A stretch of DNA of 64,000 bases, taken from the NCBI GenBank assembly GCA_963770045.1, contig CAVYOD010000013.1:124001-188000 (forward strand), written 5' to 3'. Below the pieces are notes generated by a model. It did no database searches, was not told the origin of the DNA, and saw only the letters and a program-made list of their open reading frames with translations. Numbering within the stretch: position 1 is the first letter of the stretch; each line of letters opens with the position of its first letter. The position numbers and the translations under genes are program-made. This DNA comes from CAVYOD01 sp963770045 (lineage in GTDB: Bacteria; Acidobacteriota; Aminicenantia; Aminicenantales; CAVYOD01). Below are positions 1-8,843 of the stretch, in pieces.

Positions 1-150
1 TTTGCCTTGAACATGCTGATCGGCACCGAGGCTGGGGATACATTTACCGAATCCGAAATCAGAAGCTGGATGAAAAAGGCCGGGCTCTCAAAAATCCGCC
101 GTCGCGAGACCCCGTTTGAATCATCCTTGATGATAGGCTGGAAAATCTGA
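1..150 (+). CDS. SAM-dependent O-methyltransferase, C-terminal fragment (5' end outside window)
   Basis: The reading frame is open from base 1 to a TGA at 148-150, giving 49 residues. It contains TEAGDTFTESEIRSWMKKAG and ends SSLMIGWKI. This matches the C-terminal end of plant-type/AdoMet O-methyltransferases (acetylserotonin methyltransferase-like). There a GxxYT-type segment is followed by an amphipathic helix and a final strand ending in an S-L-(I/M)-x-G-x-K sequence. The catalytic core lies upstream of the window, so the substrate cannot be judged. The gene converges on the minus-strand zinc-ribbon gene, 16 bases away. Family assignment from so short a tail is moderate. Confidence 0.55.
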   Translation, partial: FALNMLIGTEAGDTFTESEIRSWMKKAGLSKIRRRETPFESSLMIGWKI

Positions 151-166
151 GCGAAGGAGCGGACGC

Positions 167-502
167 CTACTTCTTCTTTTTCTTGAGGGCGACCAGGAAT
201 TTCCCGCAATTCTCACAGATATAAATGTCGTTGCTTCCCTCGATAGCGGAATAGATCTGGGTTGAAACGTTGATGTTGCAGCCCTGGCAAACGCCATCCA
301 CCACCTCCGCCACGGCAAAACCGTAGCGCTCCGCCAGCCTGTCGAACCTGGTCAAGAGCGCCTCGTCCAGCTCCTGGCGGATCAGGTTGATCTGATTCTG
401 AAGCTGTTTCTGCTGTGGCTTGGGCGCCTTTTTTTTCTTTTGCTCGATCTCCTGGAGCTTATAGAGCAGGCTGGCCCGGTGGCTGATCTTCTCTTCGTGC
501 AT
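167..502 (-). CDS. C4-type zinc-ribbon protein (DUF164/zf-RING_7 family), short form
   Basis: The product is 111 residues. A charged helical stretch (about residues 5-60, rich in K, Q and E, probably coiled coil) is followed by two CxxC knuckles, CQGC (Cys72, Cys75) and CENC (Cys96, Cys99), and a lysine-rich tail. This is the C-terminal zinc ribbon of DUF164 proteins, thought to bind nucleic acid. Family members usually run to about 240 residues with a longer N-terminal coiled coil, so this copy is short. Its start lies inside the 3' end of the EIIA gene (44-base overlap in another frame). The frame stays open upstream of the ATG, so a frameshift may have separated a longer protein. The exact role is unknown. 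Confidence 0.7.
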   Translation of the reverse strand: MHEEKISHRASLLYKLQEIEQKKKKAPKPQQKQLQNQINLIRQELDEALLTRFDRLAERYGFAVAEVVDGVCQGCNINVSTQIYSAIEGSNDIYICENCGKFLVALKKKKK

Positions 503-992
503 GGGAATGATAAGCTCGATCTCCGAGAGAGATCTTGAAGAAATCGGCCTTGTCTTTGGCCTGGAAAATCCGATGCCGGAATTCCGGCCTGCTCAGAAAG
601 CGGGCGAGCCCGGCGAAGAGATGATTGAAGAGGCCGGGGATGGAGGGGTTCCAGATGATCAGGATCACCAGGTGAACCTTTTTTTTGTCCACGGCTTCAA
701 ATTCGATCCCTTTTTCCGACCTTCCCACGGCCACGGCCATCTCATGTCCTGTCTCGACCCGGGCGTGAGGAAGGGCCACGCCTTCTCCGAGGGCGGTGGT
801 TTCCAGACGCTCCCTGTCGATAACCCTGGTCAGGATCAGCTTTTTGTTGCTTACCAGCTTCTGCTTGATCAGGACATCGAGAAGCTCTTCGATGGCCTGG
901 ACTTTGGTTTTAGCGGCGAGTTCAAATACGATTTGAGAAGGCTTGAGGAATTCTGAAAAATAGGTCACTTTTTGAAGAGGACTGATCTCCAT
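459..992 (-). CDS. PTS EIIA domain protein (PtsN/fructose type)
   Basis: The product is 177 residues. It has the EIIA type-2 fold signature, with GVALPHAR carrying the phosphoacceptor histidine (His76) and an upstream segment ERLETTALGEGVALPH typical of PtsN. Such proteins accept phosphate from HPr or NPr. Solitary copies mostly regulate rather than transport sugar, and no EIIB or EIIC genes are nearby. The last 25 or so residues, after DFFKI, do not resemble the family and overlap the zinc-ribbon start. An indel near base 530 could have swapped frames there. The ATG at 992 is the natural start; upstream sequence is A-rich with only a weak ribosome site. Confidence 0.75.
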   Translation of the reverse strand: MEISPLQKVTYFSEFLKPSQIVFELAAKTKVQAIEELLDVLIKQKLVSNKKLILTRVIDRERLETTALGEGVALPHARVETGHEMAVAVGRSEKGIEFEAVDKKKVHLVILIIWNPSIPGLFNHLFAGLARFLSRPEFRHRIFQAKDKADFFKISLGDRAYHSHARREDQPPGQPAL

Positions 993-1030
993 TTTTCGTT
1001 ATTCTAACACAAAATTCCCCAAAGAAAAAG

Positions 1031-2653
1031 CTATTTCCTCCGGAATGAACTCGTCTCTTTGAACTGGGGGAGTTTGTCGCTTTCTTGAAGGAGTTTGATT
1101 ATCTCCTGGGCCCAGCGCGCGATTTGCAGTGCTCCATGGAGGTCCCAATCCTTTTCCATCTCATCGGTCACCTTGTGATATTTGGTTTGGAGATAGTCCT
1201 CAGATTTCCTGAGGATGAGTCCCTTGTCTTCGCCCTTGGAGACGACGCCCTCGTGAAGCCAGACCGCGGGGATTCCGGCGCGGGCAAAACTGAGCTGGTC
1301 GGAGCGGAAGAAAAAGCCAAGGTTCCCATTCCGTTCGGGAATATAGCGGAGACCGAGATTCGTCGCTGCTTGACGCAGGATGTCATCAAGGTCTGAGTGC
1401 TTGGCGCCGATCCCATAGACATCTTCCGTCTCACCCCAGACGTTGGTCATCTCAAAATTGAGGTCGGCCAGGACGCCGGAAGGCGGGACGGGCAGATGCC
1501 GGGCAAAATAGTCCGAGCCCAGAAGGTTTTGCTCTTCTGCAGCAACGCCGACAAAGACGAGGTCGACCTTGAGGTCCTGGGGTCGCTGGGCATAATAGCT
1601 GGCCAGCGCGAGCATGGTCGCCGAAGCGGAACAGTTATCGACGGCTCCGTTATAGATCTTATCGCCGGCGAGGTTTTCATCTTTGCCCAGGTGGTCGTAG
1701 TGGGCGGAGAGAATGATCGACTGGTCCCTGCGGTCCTTGTGCTTCCCCCGGAGAATAGCGGCTACATTCTGGCTGGTGACGGTCCGGAACTGGTGATGCT
1801 GGCGGATTCTGGCCTTGAGCCCCAAGGGCACGGGCTTAAAGTCCGCTGTCTCGGCCTGAGCGACTAAAGCCTTGCGATCCAATTTTGCCGCTTCGAGGAT
1901 CTTATCGGCTACCGACTCCTGGACCCAGCCCTGAAAAAAAAGTGGGTTCTTCTTATCGGGAAGAAAAAAAGCTTCTTTGGACCAGTTCGTCCGGACAACC
2001 TCCCAGCCGTAGGCGGCCCCTTTGGGGTTGTGGATGAGAAAGATCCCCGCGGCTCCAAGCTCACCGGCCTTTTCAAATTTATAGGACCAGCGTCCGTAAT
2101 AGGTCATATCCTCGCCGTCAAATATCCCGCCAGGGTAATTTCCAGGCTCGTTCACTTCGACGAGGAGAACTTTGCCCTTGAGGTCGGTCCCTTTGATGTC
2201 ATCCCAGTTCCGTTCGGGGGCCTGGATAAGATAGCCGCAATAGACGAGCTCAGCCGCGGTTTCCTCGGGAGATGTCTTCCCGCTCTGACCTGACGACGAA
2301 TTCCTCGAAGAGTTGCGGATTGAGCTTGATCAGGGGAGAAAATATCTCCAGGCTTGCGGCCTGGTCCGGCTGTGTGCCACGGAGATCGAAGGACTGGCGG
2401 TAGCTTGAGCCGAAAAGAGGCTCCAGGCCGAAGGAGCGGAAAAAATCCTCTTGGTAGATAGCGGCCTTGAGAAGGCCCGGGCTGCCTTCGCCCCGGCCTT
2501 CGAGCGCATCATCGGACAAAAAGCGGATATGTGATTCAATCTCCTGTGTCGTGATGGGGACCGGTTCCGTCTTTGAGCTCTGGCACGACCAGAGAAACAA
2601 AGCTGGCAAGCTAAGGATTGGGATGCAGGAAAGTTCTTTCCAGGAATTTTCAT
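1031..2653 (-). CDS. Exported M28 zinc peptidase with PA domain (frameshifted)
   Basis: Two frames together encode one M28 aminopeptidase-like protein of about 535 residues. The N-terminal part (2609-2250) reads LPALFLWSCQSSK, a lipoprotein-type signal, then SHIRFLSDDALEGRGEG, typical of the M28 N-terminus. The second frame resumes at ETAAELVYCGYLI and covers a PA-like insert and the catalytic domain. Ligands are seen in SAHYDHLG (His and Asp), GAVDNCSAS (Asp), AAEEQNLLGS (Glu-Glu), NFEM and a late His. The frame changes near base 2287. A second indel near 2640 is needed to join the ATG at 2653 (MKIPGK) to the signal peptide. Whether this is a pseudogene or sequence error is unresolved. Confidence 0.75.
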
Positions 2654-2702
2654 CCGTCCTCTCGGAATATCCATGATATTCATTTTCTTATGAATTGCGC
2701 TC

Positions 2703-2734
2703 GCTCACCGGTCTCACAGCTCCTCAGTGCTCAC
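2703..2734 (-). repeat. GTGAGC-type heptad array at the 3' end of the PfkB gene
   Basis: Read on the minus strand, GTGAGC, CTGAGG, CTGTGAG and GTGAGCG-like units follow each other about every 7 bases and cover the final codons and stop of the kinase gene. It belongs to the family of short tandem arrays seen in many gaps of this window. Confidence 0.6.
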
Positions 2735-3628
2735 TTCTTTTGCGAGTTGGTACGTTTCCATCAACCCTGAAACGTTCACGGCCCGTGAGGCCAAGCTCAC
2801 CCCAAACGAGGCCGCCTCGAAGGGCGAAGCTCCTTCCTGCAGCCGCACGGCTGCCGCGGAACAAAAAACATCCCCGCAGCCTGTTGAATCGACGACTGAA
2901 TCAACGGCCGGTGCCGATATATCCTTGGAAGAAAATGGCGTGTACACGGCGACTCCATCTTTGGCCAGGGTTATAAAGACCGCCTTGACGCCGAGTTCAA
3001 ACGCTTTTTGACTGAAAGGCTTCAGCTCCTCCCGGGAGGCAAGAACACGTGGATGCCCCAGCATCGAGGCCACCTCCTGCCGATTGGCCTGAAGATAATG
3101 GACGCCTCTCACCCATTCGACCCACTCGGGCAGAGCCAGGTACTCTCTTTTCTTGCCGAGAACCCGAGCCAGGGGAAGAGAATGGACGTCGAGCCAGATT
3201 GGGCATTTGGCCGCATCAACGATCGTCCGCCAGTCCTCGAGCTTGATATCAAAAGCGGAGTTCACGACCAGGATGAGCATTTCCAGATCGGCCAGATCAG
3301 TCATGATTTGAGCCGGGTTGAGGGGCGGGACGACCGATTCCAGGACCTCGATCCGTTCTCCCCGATCGGGATAGTAAAGTCGGACCCGGTTCCCTGGTCC
3401 AGCGACCAAGCAGACTCCCTTTCTTCCGAGTTTTAGCCAGTTTTGGACAATCGCCTCCACCGGCCCGGCCAATTCCTCCCCGAGGTTCGTATAGAGAGAA
3501 ACCTCCTGGCCAAGTCCGCAGAGGGCCGCAGCCTGATAGAGCACTCCCCCGATCCCTTCGAACGTCTGCCCGGATTCGTAGGTTATAAAATCGTGGGTTA
3601 TCGTACCGATCAGTCCGAACTTAGCCAT
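2714..3628 (-). CDS. PfkB-family carbohydrate/nucleoside kinase
   Basis: The product is 304 residues from the ATG at 3628 (MAKFGLIGTI). The frame is open further upstream, but only there does family homology begin. PfkB features are the early glycine pair EGIGGVLYQAAALCGLG and the C-terminal ATP-site motif DSVVDSTGCGDVFCSA, which holds the catalytic Asp of the D-x-x-G-x-G-D anion hole. It should phosphorylate a sugar, nucleoside or similar alcohol with ATP in the cytosol; the substrate is not evident. The last codons and the TGA stop lie inside a GTGAGC-type heptad array (2703-2734), so the true C-terminus may have been altered by that repeat. It is divergent from the DUF72 gene. Confidence 0.85.
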   Translation of the reverse strand: MAKFGLIGTITHDFITYESGQTFEGIGGVLYQAAALCGLGQEVSLYTNLGEELAGPVEAIVQNWLKLGRKGVCLVAGPGNRVRLYYPDRGERIEVLESVVPPLNPAQIMTDLADLEMLILVVNSAFDIKLEDWRTIVDAAKCPIWLDVHSLPLARVLGKKREYLALPEWVEWVRGVHYLQANRQEVASMLGHPRVLASREELKPFSQKAFELGVKAVFITLAKDGVAVYTPFSSKDISAPAVDSVVDSTGCGDVFCSAAAVRLQEGASPFEAASFGVSLASRAVNVSGLMETYQLAKEVSTEEL

Positions 3629-3693
3629 CGAGCCCGATGTTATGCTGGAGAGGTTAAAAAAGCAACTGAGATGCCCCCACGCGGTCGGTGTGT

Positions 3694-3699
3694 TATAAT
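3694..3699 (+). promoter_or_regulatory. Candidate -10 box for the DUF72 gene
   Basis: A perfect TATAAT lies 16 bases before the ATG at 3715, in the gap between divergent genes. No convincing -35 hexamer is seen 17 bases upstream, so the call rests on the -10 alone. A GGGAAGAGG ribosome site follows. Confidence 0.4.
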
Positions 3700-3714
3700 T
3701 TTTTAGGGAAGAGG

Positions 3715-4428
3715 ATGATCTATCATCTGGGAACGTCGGGCTGGAGCTATCCGGGCTGGCGAGGGATTTTTTATCCGGAAGGCCTGGCCACAAAAGACTG
3801 GCTGGCCTTCTACGCCGAACACTTCAGCACGATCGAGATCAACATGACCTTTTACCGATATCCCAAGCCGGAGATGTTCAAGGTCTGGCTCGACAAGACT
3901 CCGCCTGGCTTTTCCTTCACCCTCAAGGCCAATCGCCAGATCACCCACCTCAAAAGACTGAAAAACGTCCATCACGAAGTCAACTTTTTCTACATCCTGG
4001 CCCATTCTCTCCGGGAAAAGCTCGGCTGCATTCTTTTCCAGCTTCCGCCGTCGATCACCATGGATCTTCCTCTGCTGGAGGATTTTTTGGGAGCGCTCTC
4101 CCCTGAATACAGGAATGTTATCGAATTCCGGCACGAAAGCTGGTATTCGGAAAAAATCTATGAGGCTTTGCGATCTCACAAAGTGACTTTCTGTGTTGCT
4201 ATCTTCGGCCAAGGTCCCTCACACGATATCGAAACAGCCGAGACCGCCTACTTTCGCTTCCATGGGCTTACGGGCGGGTACAGGTACAATTACACGGACG
4301 AAGAATTAAAGGAGTGGGCGAGCGTCATCAAGACCTCCGGAGCCAAAGAGGCCTACATCTATTTCAATAACGATTATCAGGCTTACGCGGTCGCGAACTG
4401 CCTGAAGCTCAAGGAATTTCTAGAATAA
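3715..4428 (+). CDS. DUF72 family protein
   Basis: The product is 237 residues with the DUF72 (YecE-like) TIM-barrel signature: HLGTSGWSYPGWRGIFYPEG at the N-terminus, EINMTFYRYP, FTLKANRQITHLKRL, LGCILFQLPPS, VIEFRHESW, and the C-terminal AYIYFNNDYQAYAVANCLKL. The ATG at 3715 follows a GGGAAGAGG ribosome site; an upstream in-frame ATG lacks homology. The biochemical role of DUF72 is not established, and a conserved acidic barrel suggests an enzyme. The gene stands alone on the plus strand and converges on the ABC permease, with a hairpin-forming repeat between them. Confidence 0.88.
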   Translation: MIYHLGTSGWSYPGWRGIFYPEGLATKDWLAFYAEHFSTIEINMTFYRYPKPEMFKVWLDKTPPGFSFTLKANRQITHLKRLKNVHHEVNFFYILAHSLREKLGCILFQLPPSITMDLPLLEDFLGALSPEYRNVIEFRHESWYSEKIYEALRSHKVTFCVAIFGQGPSHDIETAETAYFRFHGLTGGYRYNYTDEELKEWASVIKTSGAKEAYIYFNNDYQAYAVANCLKLKEFLE

Positions 4429-4430
4429 AA

Positions 4431-4522
4431 GTCACTCGTCACTCGTCATCAGTCACTCGATAAGGCATCAGGATTTAACTCCTTCCAGTTCTTGGTGACT
4501 GGTGAGCTAGTGACGGTTTTTT
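4431..4522. terminator. Inverted heptad arrays forming a bidirectional terminator-like hairpin
   Basis: GTCACTC units (4431-4459) and TAGTGAC/GGTGACT units (4492-4516) face each other between two convergent genes, so the transcript can fold. A T-run (4517-4522) follows on the plus strand and a short T-run follows on the minus strand. Imperfect pairing lowers certainty. Confidence 0.5.
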
Positions 4523-5948
4523 ATCTCACATCATATCTGATGAACGAAAAATAGGCCGAGAGGAAGAAGATAAAACAGTAAACCGCCAGGAGAGCAAAAG
4601 AGGGAAGCGTAGATTTCACTCTGCCCCCTAGGTCCTCTTCTTTATACTGAAATTTCGGTCTGTCGCTCATGTCGACCGGCGTATTCACCCAGTTCACGGT
4701 GGGATCCTGTTTCTGAAGTAAATCCATTTTCTGCCTGGCGTATTGACCGAAAGCTCTATCCCAAGCCTCTCGAATTCGGCTGAAATGAATCTTGTTACGG
4801 ATTCCCGTAGAAGACAAGTCGGTGGCCAGATAGGAATAGTCAGCGAGAGGAGAAATCATCGAAATGTTTTGCGAGAGTTCTGTTTGCGCTTTTTCCTTGC
4901 GTTCGACCTCGTTCCACAGAGCGTCGGCTTTGGCCCTCTGAATCCGGTTGGCCTCGTCCCAGGCGGCCTGAACTTCGTTGGTCCGCGCTTCGAAAGCCTC
5001 GCGAAAGGCGGGGTCTCTTGCGATTCTATCCTTCGCTTCCGCCTCGGTGAGTTCCTCTTTCAAAACCGGATATTTCTTGACCAATTCCTGCAGCCTTTCT
5101 CTCATCAATTTCCGGCCGAGATCGTCCCTGTCGGTGTCGGTCAATCGCGCCGCTTCCCTTCCTATCTTGATGCGCGATGGGGTCGGCGAAAAGAAAGACG
5201 CGAAATAGGGACTCAAGTTGGGAATCACCAGCACCACGAGAACCCAGATAAAAAGCGAAGTCATGATCGAAGCAGAGCTGGAATGGTGCCGCGAGGAGAC
5301 AAAAATCCCGAGACAGTAAAAGAACACGAAATACAAAACGGAACCAAATAAAATAAGCCCTAGGGCCCCCCAATCCGCGTTCGACCAGGCGACTCGAGGG
5401 TTTAAAAGAATGATCAGCATTCCCACAATCAGGGCCAGAAGGTAAGGCAGGAGGAGGGTGAGCGTCCCCCCGGCGATTTTCCCCAGAATCACTTTGGAGC
5501 GGGAAAGGCCGTTCGAAATCATGAGCTTCAGGGTTCCGTCTTCTTTTTCCCCGGATACAGAATCGTAGGAAAAAATAAGGGCAATCAGGCTCATCAACAA
5601 AGTCACTATGAAGGTCAAGTCCAAGAGCGGGAACATCACCGGCAGGGGGTCATCGTCGAAATTCTCGATGTTGGTGTCTGAGGAAAGCCCCCGGACGAGC
5701 GCATAAAACGGGATCGGCGGCTGCGTGGGCTGTAAGACATTGCCAATCCTGTTAAAATGAGCGTAGTTTCTCAGGTAGCTCTCGATCTCCGCTTGCCTCT
5801 GAGAGTATTCGTCGACTTTTTTCAGATAGTCATTGGTCAGGATAAAGACCGTGACTGTCACAATGACCAGAAGCAGTGCGAAGGAAACCAAAAAACGGAA
5901 CGAATATAAGTTATTCTGGATCTCTTTTCTTACTATCGTTCTTAACAT
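4521..5948 (-). CDS. ABC-2 type transporter permease (fourth permease of the export operon)
   Basis: About 475 residues from the ATG at 5948, which is preceded by GGAGGAAAG. One membrane helix near the N-terminus (FLVSFALLLVIVTVTVFI) is followed by an extracytoplasmic segment. Then come several helices with the coupling motif SGEKEDGTLKLMISNGLSRSK, typical of NosY/DUF3526-type ABC-2 permeases. A charged, probably cytoplasmic, 120-residue coiled segment (REAARLTDTDRDD to KAQTELSQNI) leads to the last helix and the tail FIRYDVR. It is paralogous to the three permease genes upstream in the same operon, all ending in YDVR. It presumably pairs with the ATPase at 8844-9584 in the inner membrane. 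The substrate is unknown. Confidence 0.85.
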   Translation of the reverse strand: MLRTIVRKEIQNNLYSFRFLVSFALLLVIVTVTVFILTNDYLKKVDEYSQRQAEIESYLRNYAHFNRIGNVLQPTQPPIPFYALVRGLSSDTNIENFDDDPLPVMFPLLDLTFIVTLLMSLIALIFSYDSVSGEKEDGTLKLMISNGLSRSKVILGKIAGGTLTLLLPYLLALIVGMLIILLNPRVAWSNADWGALGLILFGSVLYFVFFYCLGIFVSSRHHSSSASIMTSLFIWVLVVLVIPNLSPYFASFFSPTPSRIKIGREAARLTDTDRDDLGRKLMRERLQELVKKYPVLKEELTEAEAKDRIARDPAFREAFEARTNEVQAAWDEANRIQRAKADALWNEVERKEKAQTELSQNISMISPLADYSYLATDLSSTGIRNKIHFSRIREAWDRAFGQYARQKMDLLQKQDPTVNWVNTPVDMSDRPKFQYKEEDLGGRVKSTLPSFALLAVYCFIFFLSAYFSFIRYDVR

Positions 5949-5960
5949 TCTTTCCTCCAC

Positions 5961-5990
5961 CGCTCACGGCTCACCGCTCAGTGCTCACCG
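5961..5990 (-). repeat. GTGAGC-type heptad array between permease genes
   Basis: On the minus strand GTGAGCA, CTGAGCG, GTGAGCC and GTGAGCG units fill the gap between the stop of one permease gene and the ribosome site of the next. The array starts only a few bases after the stop codon. Confidence 0.65.
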
Positions 5991-5993
5991 GTT

Positions 5994-7238
5994 TTATCTG
6001 ACATCATATTTTACGAACGCAAAATAGCTCAGAGCAAAAAGGAGAATATTAAAGAACACGAGCCAGGCGATATCGAACAATGCCCCCTCGGCAAGAATCT
6101 GGGACAAAGGTCTATATCGGTATTGAAACGCCGGAAGCTGCATTTTCTTCTCTTCTTGCCTTCCGGCAGTCAAATCAGGCAGAACTTGATTGTTATACCT
6201 GATGACCTCCTGTTTGAGGTTCATTTCCTCGCTGATTCCCGTGCCGGCGAGATCAGTTGTGAGGTAGACAAAGCTCGCCACCGGCGAGACGCGGTTGATA
6301 TTCTTGGAGAGTCTGATCAAGGTAAGGAATTTGTTCCGGAAGTCTTCTTCCCTCTGGTTGACCTCGGCGGTGATCCTCTCATAGTGGGTTTTCCAATTGC
6401 TGTCCTTCTCGCCCAGGAGCACTTCGCGCGTCCAGGTCTGTTCTCTTTTCTCGCTCAGAGCCCTGACCGAGGGGATATCAACCATTTGCCTCGCCAAAAG
6501 AGTGCCCAGGTTCGGGAAAATGAATACGGCGGCCGCCCAAATGAAAAGAAGCAAAACGAGCGAGGTCGCCGCTTTCTTGGTCAGGGTCGAAATAAGGATC
6601 CCGAGGCTCAAGAAAAGAGCGATATAAACGAGCGCGATGAGCAGGATGAGCAAAAATCTCCCCAGTCTCTCGGCTGAAAAACGAATCTCGGAATCCAGGT
6701 TCAAGAAAGCAAAACCCAGACCACTCACCAGAAGAAACGGAATAGAAAGACTCAGGAAGTTCCCCAGCCACTTGCCGAGGAGGACCTTGGCTCTGGAGAT
6801 GCGGTTCGCCAGCATCAACCGCAACGTCCCTATCTCCTTTTCCCGGCTCACCTGCTCAAAGCCGAAAAGAAGCGCGACAAGGGAAAGCACGACCTTCACG
6901 ATGTAAAGAAAATCGGGCGTCGGGAAAAACGAGAAAATGATATTCCCCGACGCCTGCCCGGCCCTGACGCTGACTCCGATCACACTCATTTCAAAAGACC
7001 TCGCCAGTGCATCATCCAACCCTTTGGCGAAAATCGAGAGTGGATTGGGCGGGAGGAGCGCGATCGGATCGCCGGGTTTCGGCCGGATGACTTGATAATC
7101 GGAGAGCCTGTTCTTGAAATCCCGGTGCATAATAAAAAAACTCATGAGTACCAGGACGATCGTGAGAAGCAAGACAACAAAGAATTTATAACTCAGCAGG
7201 TTGGAAACGATTTCCTTTCGGGCGATGATCCAGGTCAT
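5994..7238 (-). CDS. ABC-2 type transporter permease (third permease of the export operon)
   Basis: 414 residues, ATG at 7238 behind a GGAGG ribosome site. The N-terminal helix (FFVVLLLTIVLVLMSFFI) is followed by an outer loop, then a helix cluster containing SREKEIGTLRLMLANRISRAKVLLGK, the conserved EKE-x-GTL coupling segment. A charged stretch (ALSEKREQTWTREV to NKFLTLIRLSKNI) precedes the final helix and the AFVKYDVR tail. This protein is the shortest of the four paralogues but has every recognisable block. It is co-directional with the other permease genes, with only heptad repeats between them. It probably forms part of a heteromeric channel with its paralogues; that assembly is inference. 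Confidence 0.85.
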   Translation of the reverse strand: MTWIIARKEIVSNLLSYKFFVVLLLTIVLVLMSFFIMHRDFKNRLSDYQVIRPKPGDPIALLPPNPLSIFAKGLDDALARSFEMSVIGVSVRAGQASGNIIFSFFPTPDFLYIVKVVLSLVALLFGFEQVSREKEIGTLRLMLANRISRAKVLLGKWLGNFLSLSIPFLLVSGLGFAFLNLDSEIRFSAERLGRFLLILLIALVYIALFLSLGILISTLTKKAATSLVLLLFIWAAAVFIFPNLGTLLARQMVDIPSVRALSEKREQTWTREVLLGEKDSNWKTHYERITAEVNQREEDFRNKFLTLIRLSKNINRVSPVASFVYLTTDLAGTGISEEMNLKQEVIRYNNQVLPDLTAGRQEEKKMQLPAFQYRYRPLSQILAEGALFDIAWLVFFNILLFALSYFAFVKYDVR

Positions 7239-7256
7239 CGAAAAACCTCCTCAAGA

Positions 7257-7322
7257 AAGTCATTGGTCCCACAATGTCTAGTGACTAATTTCCAATGACC
7301 AGTGACTAGTGACTAATGACTT
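7257..7322. repeat. GTCACTA/TAGTGAC heptad arrays with inverted arms
   Basis: AGTCATTGGTC at the left is mirrored by AGTGACTAGTGACTAATGACTT at the right, with further AGTGACT units between. The array fills the gap between two permease genes and can fold into a hairpin. Confidence 0.6.
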
Positions 7323-7326
7323 CTTC

Positions 7327-8771
7327 TTATCTGACATCGTATTTGATGAACCTCACATACGCGGCGGCGAACGGAACGATCAGCCAAAAGGCCAGCGATA
7401 TCAGGCTCCGCCAATTTTCTTTAAAAGCGTCCGCGAGTGAAGAGGGACTTATAGAAAATCTTGGCAGCTTCTGAAGATCAACATGCTGAGCCGGAAAATC
7501 CAAACTGGTCCCGCCACCGGGGTGGATCATGATCGTCCGTTTGACTTTGCTGAAAAGTTCATTGTCGAGGGCCCGCGCTTGGGCTTTGACCGCTTCGATG
7601 TATTTCGTCCTCTCAATCTCGCCTGTCCCGCAAACATCAGCAATAAAACGGGCAAAGGCCGCGCTGGGCGAAACGAGAGACAAGTTGATCGCCAAGTTCT
7701 GCTGTCTTCGCTTTTGCTGCTGGTAGGTCTCGTCGATCTTTCCGAGCTGCTGCGATTTTCGCTCCCGGGCGCTCTGCTCAATATCGCTCTTGGTAGCGTC
7801 CCATTTCTTTCTCTCGGGCGACGCCTCGTCATCCGCCTTGGACTCTCGTCCGGGCCCGAAAATGAGGTCATATTGCCGACCCAGTTCTTTGGCCGTTTCT
7901 GTATCGATGGACTTGGAGAGAAGGGATTTTTCCAGGGAAACTTGGGTCTCCGTCCTGACCGTATAGACGGATGCGCGCGATCATATCGCTCAGTTTGGGG
8001 ATGATGAGTTGGAACGATGCCCAGATGAGAAGGATGGCGACGAGCGACGTGCGCGCTTTGGCCGAACTGCTGGAGACCATCGTTCCAATCGTGAAATAGA
8101 TGAGCATGAAGAGAGACGCTGAAAGAAAAACGAACAGAATTCTGGCTGGGGTATCCCCACTAAAAAATGGAAATGAACCCAAGATCAGAATAATGATCCC
8201 GATCAGAAAGGCGATGATAAAGGGAAGCCATAAGAGCAAGATAACCTCCTGATGATCTTCCCGATCAGAATTTTATCACGCGGGAGACTGTTCGAGAGCA
8301 TGGCCCGGAGCGTTCCCGATTCCTTCTCCCCGGCGATCACATCCGAGGCAAAAAGAAGTCCAATCAGGCTCAAGACCATCTGGAGGAGGAAAACAAAATC
8401 GATTTTCCCCTGGACCGACAGGATGGATTCGTCTCCGCTCGAGGATTCGCCTTGTTTGTACCCCTCCTGGGAAAACTCGTAGAATCGCGGAACCGTGCTT
8501 TCGAATCCCTGGGTAAACACTGAGAGAAGCGCGGGATGTCGAAAACCCTTGATGACCACTGTTCCTGCCATGACGTCCTGCATCTGAATGGACGAGACGG
8601 CTTCGTTGGCCAGCCGCACCTGCTCGTTATAATCCCGGACCTCTTGTTGTAGCCGAGGTTATTCACGTACATCCCCAAAGGGATGAGGATAATGCAGATG
8701 AGCGCGAAAAGGGGAAATCGATAGCTGAAAATGTTGTCCAAGAGTTCTTTTTTGATGATGGTTTTCAGCAT
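7327..8771 (-). pseudogene. ABC-2 type transporter permease (second permease of the operon), three frameshifts
   Basis: Joining four frames gives one complete permease of about 480 residues. It opens with MLKTIIKKELLDNIFSYRF (ATG at 8771 after GGGAG), continues VRDYNEQVRLANEAVSS and AGEKESGTLRAMLSNSLPRDK, then helices LLLWLPFIIAFLIGII and TSLVAILLIWASFQLIIP. A charged segment VYTVRTETQVSLEKSLLSK and a final helix end in RFIKYDVR. Frames change near 8640, 8247 and 7977, each explained by one base. All blocks shared with the other three permeases are present, so either the gene is freshly broken or the sequence carries indel errors. It lies directly downstream of the ATPase gene. Confidence 0.75.
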
Positions 8772-8843
8772 AATGTGCACTCCCGGAGAAAGAGCTGCGG
8801 TCTTCCGTTGCGCAAAGACGTTGTTATGGGCATGAACCCTTCC

